Below are positions 50,501 through 61,601 of a stretch of 64,000 bases of DNA, piece after piece; within the stretch, counting starts at the first letter, position 1, and every line of letters starts with the position of its first letter. The translations under genes were made by a program, and so were the position numbers. Under the pieces are notes generated by a model. That model did not search any database and was not told the origin of the DNA. It worked only from the letters and a program-made list of their open reading frames with translations. The DNA comes from Streblospio benedicti (Eukaryota; Annelida; Polychaeta; Spionida; Spionidae): the NCBI GenBank assembly GCA_019095985.1, contig CM032666.1:36830278-36894277 (forward strand). The letters are read 5' to 3'.

Positions 50501-53474
50501 TTTGTGTCTATGATAGGATTTGCTGCAGCCACCTGCAATTATTAATATTCACTACGTGAACAGAGTTACTAAACAGGGTCAGGATTAGTCCGCTCATATT
50601 GACCAGTAGATCCTTAAGGATGAGTAAGAAGTTTAAGTAACTCGTCCTTTTGACGAGTAGCCTCGTCCTTTTGACGAGTAGTAATTCTGTCCAATTTAGC
50701 ATACAGATTTTTGTGCCAGGAGGACAAGAATTTTTTTTGCAGGACAAGTAGATATTTGAGTGCTTCTCATCCTGCTGACCAGTAGAACTTTTCCACCTAA
50801 TCCTGACCCTGCTAAACATTAATAAATTGTTAAGGTACACATATTATACACAGTAGTATTGTAGATGTATCTATATTAAATATTTAGATTTTCAATGACT
50901 TCTCAATGGACATGTATATAAATGTCTTAATCAATATTGCCTCTTAATTGTTCATACATTTGTACTTTTGATGTAAATGCGATACAACATGCCAATGAGA
51001 CAAAGTAAATAAAATAGAGGAAACTGACAGCAACTGAACCCTGAATTCTTCAGTCTAAAATAGAGGCCGTACCTGAGTTCCATCTGGTGTGAGCTGTGCC
51101 TGCTGCTGTACCAACTGCGCCTGTAGCAATTGCAGCTGCTGTAGCTGCGCCTGCTGGGCACTCACACTCAGAGCTGTGGCTGGCTACAAACAGTATGAAA
51201 TTGTAACACAAAATGACAAACTAAGGAAAATTACATGCTTTTAGAATACTATCCAGGGAATTTTGATATGCACTACAGTAATTACGATAATTTCAACACT
51301 TTGCAGTTATTCAAATCAGTCTTCACGCTTTGACAATAAACTGATTCCATAAAAATCTTTGAATTCCACTAATAAATCATTGTTTCTAAATTCGGCTTTC
51401 GAAAACATCAAATTTTAATGTAAAACTATTTGTAATGCAGATATTATACTGCTAGAATGACATCTGTACATGCATCTGCCTGTTGCCAAAACCTTCCAAC
51501 CCTGAATCTAGTAAGATCCTACCTGTTGTGTCTGTTGCAAAAGTGAGGACACCGCAGTAAGCATGTCTGTTCCAGCTGCACCATCATTGCCATTGCTCGC
51601 CTGTTGCTGTTTGGTTGGGGTGGCCTCATGGTGTTGCTGATGATGGTGCTGTTGCTGCTGCTGTTGTTGTTGCTGCTGGTGGTGGGACGACTGTGAATGA
51701 TGTTTGTTCGTAGGGATTGATGGCTCCATTCCTGTTGCTGCCGTCACGGCTGCTTGAGCTGAACATTTAATAGATATTTAGTAAAAAATCTTAATACAGT
51801 CAACTGTTTTTTCTGCTCACATGTTCGTACATTAATAAATCAGTAACATTTTATGAATTTTAAAACTAAGTTTGAATTTATCTATCTGTACAACCGGCGT
51901 TTTATAAAAGAAACGAACACATACCGGCTGAAATAACATCCAGATTTTGTGGATCAGCCGCCAGATCCAGCAGTGGTTGCACCACAGCAGGAGCAAACAC
52001 ATTGTTCTTTTGCCAAAGATTTAACACACGTATGATTTTACTCTGAAAGAAAATAAATGTTTCAAAAATATGAAACTATTCATAACTTAGTCACTAATAT
52101 GCAAACATATACATGTAACTCTAGCACATCTGAATACCTAATGGTATCACATGAACATTTAGAACTTCATAACACCAAAAGATTTATAACAAATTGATAA
52201 CTTACCTTTTCATTAGGTGGACATTTAAACAAGTGTTGAAATGTGAAGACAATGTTCTTGGTAAATCTTGGGGCAAACACTTCCTTCTCCAAACCAAATT
52301 GATGTCTTGATTGTCGAATAATAGAATCTATCACATACAATCCTGGCACTTTGTATTCAGGACGACACTACAAATAAAAAATGTTTGTTTTTACATTGGG
52401 ACTTAGTAAGAATATGACATGCATCTCAATTCCTGCAAAAGTATTAAATTATGAAAATTTTGTTAAGAACTTCCACAAGGAACAACTATACAACACAATG
52501 ATTCAAACCAAATTCTGAACAGTAATTACTGCTAACACCTTTAGCCCTTTCCCCACAAGACAGAAAAAATTGTAGATTTCTATTTCATAACAGGCGTGGA
52601 TAGCAGCATCTCCAGCAATGAAAGATTTAACCAGTTTGAGGAAACTTCCTCCAACAGTTGACCTATCGAGTTTTTTTGTGCAGTTGCTGCAGTATGGATG
52701 GGGCATTAGAGGGAATCGTATACTATCAAACACTTTACCTTTTGGATGAACTTTTCCACACTTTGTACTACATGCTTGTAGAATTTGATGCCCTTGATTG
52801 CCCCTTTGGTGATCTGGGACATTTTAGCCCGAGATACTGGGGGCTTCGTCTCATACAATGAGGACAGCTGAAAAGCGAACAAGTTTTTAACGTAAAAATA
52901 AATATTCGTTTATAGCACTAGAGTATCAATCGCACTGTTCGGCATACACACAATCTGTGACTTTTACATATGACGTGAACTCCCTGTTGTAAAAGTCACT
53001 AAATTTCACGGTTAATGCGTATGGCCGGTTTTAGCGATTGGTGCTCTAGTTGTACGTATGTCACACTTTTGCTGATCAGATCAGTTAAGATATTTGCATC
53101 AGTACACTCATCATAGAGGCTACAATGACAAATAGTCACAAGTCTCTTTGCAGTCCTGCCAAACCTGTGCAGTACAAGATTCAGGAAGTTTGGTGAACCT
53201 TTTCGAAACTTACAGAATGGAACACATGAGCGAACTACTGCGATTCGTGACGATCATGGCTTTCTTTTAAGTAAGATACGATGTACGAGAGATGGTCCCA
53301 GAGAAAACTTCCTTTACATGTGTTTATTATCCTACGAACAAGTACAGTTTCCAAGACAATAGACGCACTGACTTTCACACTCAGCATGTTTAAAGCCGGG
53401 TTACACATTTACCGAGATGTAGTGAATATACAAAGCAAAATTACCTCATTGTTAAATGCTTTGACTGCTTCCAT
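38287..53474 (-). CDS. SCAF4: SR-related CTD-associated factor, SCAF4/SCAF8 orthologue
   Basis: Exons, 5' to 3': 53445-53474, 52739-52867, 52206-52367, 51925-52042, 51523-51758, 51073-51183, 50398-50532, 50121-50227, 49588-49668, 48732-48903, 47600-47840, 47177-47252, 46686-46873, 46268-46371, 45864-45971, 45399-45579, 44438-44638, 43413-43648, 38287-41604. All phases agree, giving 1,977 aa. A CTD-interacting domain (about 1-140, YVIDSIIRQSRHQF) binds phosphorylated RNA polymerase II tail. Then come polyQ, an RS/KR segment (about 515-590), an RRM (about 595-666; RNP2-like TTIWIGHV, RNP1-like RGCAFVMF), the SCAF-specific GVTYIPW block, Pro/Met/Gly-rich stretches, an Arg-Asp-rich tract (about 1300-1510) and an acidic Gln/Glu tail. 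SCAF4 and SCAF8 prevent early polyadenylation. One gene probably represents both vertebrate paralogues. It is longer than the human proteins (roughly 1,150-1,270 aa), mainly through the last exon. Confidence 0.96.
38530..38660 (-). repeat. 36-nt coding tandem repeat in SCAF tail
   Basis: Three good units plus degenerate ones encode EPEPQADSQQSF in the acidic C-terminal tail, in frame. DNA similarity is highest between the first units, which suggests recent expansion or homogenisation. Confidence 0.9.
39030..39220 (-). repeat. Internal duplicate in SCAF last exon, copy B
   Basis: Encodes EQDPWRPAWTETLVETTAAT and the following Asp/Lys/Glu-rich segment up to DNRDRFS. It is nearly the same as the segment encoded at 40110-40290, about 55-60 codons away from any other similar text. 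Confidence 0.9.
40110..40290 (-). repeat. Internal duplicate in SCAF last exon, copy A
   Basis: Encodes EQDPWRPAWTDTLVETTAAT through DNRDRFG. It continues directly into the Arg-Asp-rich tract, so this is probably the original position and 39030-39220 the copy. Confidence 0.9.
42086..42190. repeat. SCAF-intron repeat family, fragment 1
   Basis: Starts CAGTGTCAGGATTAG and contains GGACAAGTA-ATATTTGAG, matching parts of the complete copy at 50574-50811. Confidence 0.6.
43183..43300. repeat. SCAF-intron repeat family, fragment 2
   Basis: AGGGTTAGCATTAGGTGGG followed by GTCAGCAGGATGAG matches the inverted right end of the 50574-50811 copy. Confidence 0.6.
44748..44975 (-). repeat. Dispersed repeat, copy 2 (in SCAF intron)
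   Basis: Reverse complement of 27382-27610. Differences are scattered substitutions. The short MATG...NSMD frame is kept open in this copy as well. Confidence 0.85.
45109..45159. repeat. Near-perfect 23-bp-arm inverted repeat
   Basis: GTTCATATATAAATTGCTGT continues to a centre at 45134, and the complement follows with one mismatch. The loop is essentially a single base. It is AT-rich and lies in a SCAF intron next to dispersed repeat copy 2. Confidence 0.8.
45283..45395. repeat. SCAF-intron repeat family, fragment 3
   Basis: CTCGTCCTGCTTACTTTTAG followed by CCCACCTAATTTAATTTTG matches the right end of the 50574-50811 copy. It ends just before the donor of the 45399-45579 exon. Confidence 0.6.
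47912..48429. mobile_element. TIR element in SCAF intron (hAT-like ends)
   Basis: Perfect 13-bp terminal inverted repeats CAGGGAATATCTC and GAGATATTCCCTG enclose about 518 bp. Subterminal CACTAGCCAA/TTGGCTAG phrases are also inverted. No transposase frame and no clean target duplication were found. Confidence 0.7.
50574..50811. mobile_element. Complete copy of the SCAF-intron TIR family
   Basis: Perfect 15-bp ends CAGGGTCAGGATTAG and CTAATCCTGACCCTG, 238 bp apart, with CTAAA directly abutting both sides as a probable target duplication. Internal GACGAGTAG and AGGACAAG motifs recur. Fragments of the family occur in three other SCAF introns. Confidence 0.8.
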
Positions 53475-54053
53475 CTTGTACTTTAACTATAGTTGGGGGA
53501 AAAATAACCAAATGAAGTTATTAAACACAAATTTATGCTATTTAAGACATTTTTGGGGCAGCGTGGATCAAATATGGCGTCTAAAAATCCATACCATAAT
53601 TTCTTTGCGTTTTGCTACAAGTGCTATGGTTGGTGATTTGAAGCAGATGTTCTTTTTCTCCGCCAATCATATTCGGTTTTATATCGAGTCGTAGGCTAAC
53701 ATGACAAAATGGCGATGGAAAAGAAATTTTTATATTTTCAAGAACAAATTTACTACATTGTGACATAATTTCACAACCAAACACCATACATTTATGCAAA
53801 CCACACAGTTAATTGATTTGAAACACAGATAATATACAATGATAGTCGTTCATTGTGTTAGGTGTTGTGATGAGAACAATCTTAATTTTGTGAATGCATT
53901 AAATCCTAACCTAAATACCTGTTACACCTGTGATCCAGAGATCCAAAAGCCTTATTGATTTGGTTAAATAAATCCCAGACCGGCATTTTGTTGGTGAAAT
54001 TATTATTATCGGTTACACCTTAACTAATCATCATATCAATTTTTCACTTGAGC
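53475..54053. promoter_or_regulatory. Shared head-to-head promoter region of SCAF and MANEA
   Basis: Only 579 bp separate the two start codons on opposite strands, so both transcription starts should lie here unless noncoding first exons exist further out. A CCAAT box in CGCCAATCAT (about 53660-53669) and an AAAATGGCGATGG sequence like a YY1 site (about 53706-53718) fit a broad housekeeping promoter. No TATA box stands out. Confidence 0.5.
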
Positions 54054-56708
54054 ATGAGAAATTTTCGATTGAAAACCCAGCGCATTATTGCTGTATTATT
54101 GCTGATATCATTTTTATTTGGCATGATCCTCGGTATTTGGCTTCTGTCTACCCAAAATATTGAGGAAGTATTTACCATTTTGAATGGAAAGCAGAAATCT
54201 TTACAGCTGGAAAAAGTAACTGCTAATGTAAAAGAACATCATTTGACTTCTAGCAACATATTAGATTCTCATCAAGAGAAAATCTTGTTAGATAAAGAAC
54301 CAACAGATATTGAAAAATTGCCAAAGCCAAACTACAATATCCATGCATTTTATTATCCATGGTATGGTAATCCAGAGTTTGATGATTCCTATTATCATTG
54401 GAATCATCCCATCTTGCAACATTGGAATGCAAGAGAAAGTGCAAAATGGCCTAAGGGACGTTACAAACCTCCTGATATTGGGTCAAATTATTACCCTGAA
54501 CTTGGAACTTACAGCTCCAGAGATCGTGGTGTGATTGAGAATCATATGCAGCAGCTGAGATCAGCTGGCATTGGTAATTGATTTTAATACATATGCATTT
54601 GATCTGTTTTTAACTTGTTTGTTGTTCACTTGTTTCTCTTACAAACACAAAAATTAATTTGGCAGTGTTTCAAAAACTCATTTAATCTGTTTTTAAATTC
54701 ATATTCACTTGTTCACTCAATTCTAAAATTCATCTGTCCATGTTTCAAATACAGCCCATAATTTGTTACTACATGTAGGTGTTATTTCTGTTTCGTGGTA
54801 TCCTGCTGGAATGGCTGATGACAATGGAAAGCCATCAGATGACCTGATGCCAGTTCTACTTGATGCAGCTGACAAATACTCTATTAAAGTTTGTACTTTT
54901 TTGTATGGACTGTTTATTATTATACTTTCATAGTAGCTATGGATCATTACAATGACAATGTGGCACTGTTTTCTTTGGCGTGTTGATTTGCTGATTACTT
55001 TGCTATGTGCAAACAATTAGAAATTGTAGAAATATATATGTGATAACTATATTTCCACCCTTTTATTTTTCTATTTGTGTGCACGAGTTTTCGCGCTGAT
55101 TTTATGATGTTTGATTTTTTTTTTTTTCTAATTAGATTTTAATAAAATATTCATGTGTTTGTTTCAGATGTGTTTCCACATTGAACCTTATAAAAGGCGC
55201 AGTCACAAAACTGTGCGTGACAACATTCGCTATATTACTACTAAATATGGGAAACATCCAGCCTTCTATAGACATTCTTGGAGAGGGAAGAGTCTACCAG
55301 TTTATTACATCTATGACTCGTATCTCATTGGTAATATGTATTTAAATGACCAAACCCTACTTTGTTATGCTGATTTATATAACCTGTTAAAAGATTGGAC
55401 AGTGCATTGGACTGAGTGTTATAGTGGTACAATAGGCCTGAAATATTCCATAGCCATTGATACAAAACCGAATTTATATCATTTCATTTAAACCAAACAA
55501 GAATCTCTATGATACCTTTAGTATTCTATTAAGTTTAACCTACTTGCAGCAATGGATGCTTCATAGAGTATGGGCTATAAAATGTGTAAATAAAATATTG
55601 CAAAACCAATGAAGACCAATGCTTCAAAATGACCATCTCTCTGATCTATCTGATGTTCTTGAATAACAATGGATGTTAATTATCTCTACATTACTAAATT
55701 TCTATAACACTTCACGAATGAATATTTGAGCGAAGATTTACTTGTACTATTTTTCAGGCCAAGACTTATGGGGAGCAGTGCTGCGAGAGGATGGTCCCCT
55801 AACCGTACGAGGAACTGAATTTGATGCCATCTTCATTGGACTGCTGGTGGAGCACCAGCACAAACTGGATATTGTTACTGCCGGCTTTGATGGCTTCTAC
55901 ACGTACTTCTCCAGCGATGGATTTAGCTATGGTGATTACTGAAAAATAAACTAAAACCTCCCTAAATATATCTGATGATAAATAATGTAGATATCTGAAC
56001 TGAGTTATTGGCAGGGCTTAAGTTACGGGCAACATCCAAACATACCTCTCTCTGTGAATATTGATAAATGGTTTATGATGTTGCCAATAACGAGACGCTG
56101 CCAATAACTTGTGTTTGATATCTAATTATTATATAATGTTGATGAACAAAAAATACCTGTTGATTGCTATTAGTCTGAAAATAACTACAATGTTAGGGTT
56201 GATGTAGAATTGTTTGTTGCATTGTTGCACCACTGATGGAAAGGATTAGGGTAAAAGAAAAGTAACCAATATGATATTCTTCTGAATTAGTCGAGATGAA
56301 TAGGTTTAAATATTTTCAATTTTAGGTTCTACAACCAGGCAATGGGCAGCTATAGCAAAGTATGCTCAATCAAACAATCTTATGTTCATTCCAAGTGTGG
56401 GACCAGGATATATTGATGAGAGAATTCGACCATGGAATAAAGTAAATACAAAAGAAAGGGAAAATGGTGGTTACTACGAACAGAGTTTTAAGGCTGCACT
56501 ATCTGTGAAGCCACCTGCGATAAGTGTGACATCTTTTAATGAGTGGGGAGAAGGTACACAGATAGAAAGAGCTGTGCCAAAAACAATCGGTGGATTTCAG
56601 TATGCTGATTATCAGCCAATGGAACCAGACTATTATCTCATACTGACGCGAAAATGGAGTCTCAAGTACCGAAAGTATTTGAGTGGGAAAAAAGTGGATT
56701 TGCTATGA
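54054..56708 (+). CDS. MANEA: Glycoprotein endo-alpha-1,2-mannosidase (GH99)
   Basis: Five exons in phase: 54054-54573, 54779-54888, 55168-55330, 55758-55931 and 56326-56708 (stop included), giving 449 aa against 462 in human. I start at the ATG at 54054 (MRNFRLK). A short basic cytoplasmic segment and one hydrophobic anchor (about 10-33) make a type II Golgi membrane protein, then a stem and the GH99 domain. Family landmarks are HAFYYPWYGNPEFD, VSWYPAG, FHIEPY, YGKHPAFYR, FDGFYTYF, FIPSVGPGYID and FNEWGEGTQIE, whose two glutamates (EW.E) are the catalytic pair. The usual His in EWHE is Gly here. The enzyme cleaves glucosylated mannose from N-glycans, bypassing ER glucosidases. All key residues seem present, so it should be functional. 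Confidence 0.97.
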
Positions 56709-57540
56709 ACTAATAGGTGTAGTTGCATTAGTCAAAATATTCTAGTTGTTCACATAAAAGTTCATGTTCATTATCACCAGCATTTTGATTATTGATGTCA
56801 GCCATTTTATCGGGGTCACAAATGGAACCATGGTTATTTGCTAAATTTTCTTGTTAGAGACGTACCAAGCTACTTTAAGGCACTATCATGTTTCTTTCCA
56901 AGTATTTCTCATCTACCGTATTGTAAATTGTCGGGTATTAAAATTTGTGAGTGTCATGCTGGATTCATGAAATGGAATGGTGTTGGTGTCTGGTGAATCC
57001 AACGAGAGATAAGAGTAGTTTGTATGAAAGATGAAATTATTAATTTTTTGTGTTTCGGTGTAACATTGTGTATTGCCAATAATTCAAGATATTGATAATG
57101 ACAAAAATTGGGCATTGATAATGATACTGTGATGTAAACTTAATACCATGGTGTGATAATGTATGAATGTTATAATTCTTCCATGAATGTTAGATGTGAT
57201 GTATGGTTAGAATATTGTACCAGTACTTAAAAATCAAAATTGGATACCAAGGTGTGATTGTGTATTATTGTTTTATTATTGTATGAATATTCAAGTATTT
57301 TGTGATATATGGCTAAAATATTGTACTTGAAAAGTACCAATTGGATTCTTTTTATAATAAGAAAATTTAGACAAGTGTAAAATTATGAGTAGTGGTATCT
57401 TTTTATTAAGAAGTGGTACCTACACGTAAAGTAGGCGCGGGTCAGGCGAGTGAATGTTCATGTGTATGAATTAGCATGTTTGCGCTGCACTTGCAATATG
57501 CTGTATACTCCCTAGGAGTGGAGAAAAGCCAGCATATTAA
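56709..57540. other. MANEA 3' flank
   Basis: AT-rich sequence expected to contain the MANEA 3' UTR. No canonical AATAAA was confidently linked to the gene. Confidence 0.35.
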
Positions 57541-57640
57541 TCCATCAATTCCTAAATTTGTTTTGCCAGGACCTAATTATTCCTCATTTAGAGAGTGTGG
57601 CTTGGCTGCCCAGTCTATATCTCAACCATCCTCTCCAAGT
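57541..57640 (-). mobile_element. Short LINE 3' tail
   Basis: About 90 bp closely matching the very 3' end of the LINE at 30785-30870, including ATTATTCCTCATT and GGCTGCCCAGTCT, in the same orientation. It is a severely truncated insertion of the same family. Confidence 0.8.
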
Positions 57641-57729
57641 CAGTAGGATGCCTAGACATATACATATACACAATATAGAATGATGCTAATTGACTTGGTG
57701 TAGATATATTCGATAGTTGTCTGATTCTG

Positions 57730-57910
57730 CATAGCAGGGATATATCTATATATATAGAAAAAATATATCTATATATATAGAAAAAAACAATGAATGACTG
57801 GCTTTCCTGGGTTTTTATTTTCCTAATGTACATTTTCAACCAATATATATATATATATATATCAAATATGATTGCATCTATATATTTACTATATATATAT
57901 ATACAACAAT
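57730..57910. repeat. AT-rich tandem and dinucleotide repeats
   Basis: Two copies of an ATATATCTATATATATAGAA unit followed by several pure AT runs. Confidence 0.85.
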
Positions 57911-58729
57911 ATTTTCCCCTCACTAAGATTTTTGTTAAATCTAAAATATCCACTAATTTATGCTTAACTTAGTCCAATTTTAGGGGCGCAAGTGTACTTT
58001 GATTTCTATGCAATCAATTCTGTACGATATCTGTAGTAATTCATTGTCATATATAATGCATCGTTTTAGACGATTTATTTTCCCATATATTATGTTCCAG
58101 TATAAAATAATTAATTTTTAATACCAAATAAAGCTCATTAAAAAATGATGCTAAATTGTTGCTTGAAATAAAAAAAACTGAAAATAAATTGTATTTTTAG
58201 ATTTAAAAGTATTGCAAAATGTATCTATGCTCCTTATATCAGAGAGCTTACGATGGACCAGGTTCCATATGTATCCTGTTACTAACATCTTTCAGCCATG
58301 CATTTTTCTCATTTGATCTTTCGGCTTGTTCAATTTCATCACTGTAATCATTTATTTAGATTAGATAATTTTTAAATTTTCAAACATGTATGCTTAACAA
58401 GTATGTTATCATGTATAATATTATCATAAATAATAATGCTGGTCTGTTTCAGATGTTTACATTCATTGTATGTTTATGTTAATTACCAGTACTGGGAACC
58501 ACACATATATCTACATTAATTAGGCTTTAGTGTAAAATATTTTGTGCTGTTTTAAATTTCATGACGTGTCTAGAACAAATCAGAACAATATTATAAAACC
58601 CAGGACACAAATTGACTGATCAATATTTCAGTAAACAAACTACATAACAGCAATTGTGAAAGTAAGAGTCCTTATAAAATCATTCAAAATATGCTAATCA
58701 TCATCGCTACGTAGAATCATAATAGATAC

Positions 58730-58925
58730 TCTCTGGCATGGCAACATTCATCTCATCTGTGTCACTGTCGCTATCATTGTCATCTATGCTTCCAAGTCCA
58801 TCAGCTATATCAACAAGTAATCCTGTTGGGGTAAAACGTCACCTTCAAACCAAATTGGCTCTATCTTTTCATCAGCAACACTCCACCCATGCTGATCAGC
58901 ATTTGGAACATGATGATTTGGAATA
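58730..58925 (-). pseudogene. Unidentified broken coding fragment
   Basis: On the minus strand a frame reads HGWSVADEKIEPIWFEGDVL and later a Ser/Asp-rich acidic segment. The style resembles C-terminal parts of transposon-associated proteins in invertebrates, but I do not recognise the family. It is broken and stands alone. Confidence 0.3.
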
Positions 58926-58939
58926 TGGGCCATAGTGGA

Positions 58940-59655
58940 AGTGAGCCTATATCAACATTGTTTGATGGCAAAATAGTTTCATTTTTACTACACAACTCCG
59001 TAATCCTCACATGGCGAAGTTCACATTTTCAACCTTCTGTCTCTATCATACATGTGCGTGTGTGATAGAAGGTTGAACATGCAAATATTATGTCATCTGA
59101 ATCAGGGTTAAATACTCTTTCCATTGATACCAAACATGAATAGGTGCGTCAATAAATGTGAACTACAATAAGTATCAAATGATGATTACAGTTGTAAATA
59201 AACCAAGTCACGATTCTTGTGATACATGACTAGGGGGTACCTCTGCAAAAGGGCCCAAATAGGTAATGTATATGAACATTTTCCATTTTAAAGTTCCATT
59301 TCATATTAGGGGCATTGTAAGGCTTCATAAAATTATAGATGCAATAAAATGATGGCTACATTTTTGTGTGTGAGTAAAAAATAGAGATTTAGTGGTGCGT
59401 GTGTGTTTGACGCTGGGGTTCATTTGTAACTAAAAATACAGAAGATGTCATATAATCTGACATATGGAAGTTACATATACATATTATATGCCATATAAAG
59501 CAGAATAAAATGCTCTTTCCATTGATACCCAACATGTTTATATATGCGTGTATTAAGGCACGGGCGAGATATGGTTTTTTGTTACCCCCCCCCCCCCCCA
59601 CCTCTTGACAAAACTATATTTTTTTGAAGCCTTAGTATGTCCTCAACATGAACTG
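58940..59655. other. Spacer with no gene seen
   Basis: Contains a short inverted pair near 59030-59075 (AACCTTCTGTC and its relative around GATAGAAGGTT) and a run of Cs at about 59585. No coding evidence. Confidence 0.35.
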
Positions 59656-59658
59656 GAA

Positions 59659-59804
59659 CATAACAATAGTAATAGTTTACCATTCTCTACTGTTTATTTA
59701 TGTTGAAACTTATGACGTTTCGCCGTGGTGTACTACATGGCGAAACGTCATAAGTTTCAACATAAATAAACAGTAGAGAATGGTAAACTATTACTATTGT
59801 TATG
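59659..59804. repeat. Perfect palindrome, 66-bp arms, 14-bp spacer
   Basis: The left arm 59659-59724 and right arm 59739-59804 are exact reverse complements, 66 of 66 by eye. Arm tips carry CATAACAATAG, arm bases TTTCGCC/GGCGAAA. Noncoding. Confidence 0.97.
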
Positions 59805-59859
59805 AATCTACCTACTGTCACTAACCTACATTCGATCATGAACTGGAACGTTAACAGTT

Positions 59860-61590
59860 CAAGATTTTATATATATATTTTTTGAAATCTGCCATATATA
59901 AAATCTTTAACTTTTGGTAGTAGTGAGATTGGACTACCACTGGATGTCCTGCTGTTCTTACCCACTGAAGATTTTTGAAGCTGGAGCTAAATACATAGGA
60001 CATACTGTCCTGAGGTAAAAATACAGACTATGAGCGGACATGGTGTGGCGTACATTGTACATGCAGCCGGGTTCATACAGTAGGTACCTTAAGCATACAA
60101 GTACTTAGCTCCTAAAAGAACGCACTGTAAAATAGAACGACAACAAATGTTTAGGTAGAAGAAATATATTTATCTAAAAATGCAGTTATTTTCTTACATT
60201 GGTTTACAAACAATTAGTTAGTGTGAGTATATTGTATTTTATTTTCTTGCTATATATTTATGGAAAATATATTACATTTCATCTTGAAGTTGCTGTATTT
60301 TAGGGACAGCAAGTGGAAAAACACATCAAAATATGGAATTAATTATAAAAATTAAAAAAAAATACTATGTGATGGGAAATGATAACAGAAACAATTTTAA
60401 AAAAAAAGATTTTTAAAATCCGATGGATAATAAGAGATATGGCCAATTTAGCATCAAATTTTGGGCTGTTGTGATTCCTTGTTTTCCTTGTCAGCGTGTG
60501 TAAAAACCTGGACATTTTCCTGCTTGCGCATGTTCTGTGGGGGTTCACCAAATTTCAGAGTTTAATCTAATGTATTGTGTTTGCTATAGCATCAATTCAT
60601 ATAAAAATAAAGTCCTATATACAAAATTGCCTGTTGTTTCTTGTTTTCACTATTTCAACACAAATTACTAAATAGTTTTTGCTGTAATATTCTGCAAAGA
60701 TTGTTACGATAATGCGACTGAGTCCCAACTGTCAAATGTGGCTATGTACTTAAATGATGATCAAAATAAACTAATTGGATTGAGCAATTAATTAGACTAG
60801 TATATATGGATAGAATCGCATATCTCTACAGATTATTTCCATGGTAACTATATTATGATTGAACGACTTATAGCTGAAATATCATCCAATATCTATCTTC
60901 CCTGTTACTAAAATTCTTATTGCCATTGTCAAATTCATGGCGGATCACGATATTCATTTTGGATTCCAAAGTTTAGTCATAAAAAAAGTCCTTCTAATTT
61001 TTTTGATTGGTATGGTTGGAAACGCATACTTCTATAGTTTATAGTCATAACATTAAAATATTTTTAGGTGAAATATAGACTGATATATGTGGCAAAGTTC
61101 ACTGGCATGTTCTTAATATATAGCGCTAAGATTTACCTGTCAAATTCCCGATCGAAATGATCCTCTACATTAACCATTTTTATCTTCAAAGTTTGTCAAT
61201 GAAATGCCCCACAAATATTTCATAATTGATATGGTTGGAAACACAAACTTCTGTAGATTATAGATATTACATTAATATATTTTTTAAGGAGGGTTGTAGT
61301 TTAAAAAAATCACGTGAATTTAACATTACTTCTCTAGCATAAACACGTTTTTACGAAAACAAAAACACATGCGCAGTTCTGCTGCGCGTGCTATGCAAAA
61401 GCGTTGCATCTTGTGCACCACGAAAAACTAGGGGTTTAAACAGCATTTTTCAATCCAATTTGCAACCATGTATTGCGGTCTTAAACATCTTAAACTGTGT
61501 AGATTATGAAAGAAAAACGGTTTATCTAATAAAAGGTCGATGATCCACGCCAAAAAATAAAATTTTAAGTTAAATTCAAACTGAAATGAA
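59860..61590. other. AT-rich spacer, no gene seen
   Basis: No domains. The passages at 60890-61060 and 61060-61280 share phrases (GTATGGTTGGAAACGCATAC / GATATGGTTGGAAACACAAA, CTTCT-TAG), indicating an old internal duplication. Confidence 0.4.
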
Positions 61591-61601
61591 ACTTTAAATA
61601 C

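Noticed and set aside
54048-54053. Upstream TTG as the MANEA start
   Set aside because: Animals initiate at ATG. The ATG at 54054 begins a normal type II anchor.
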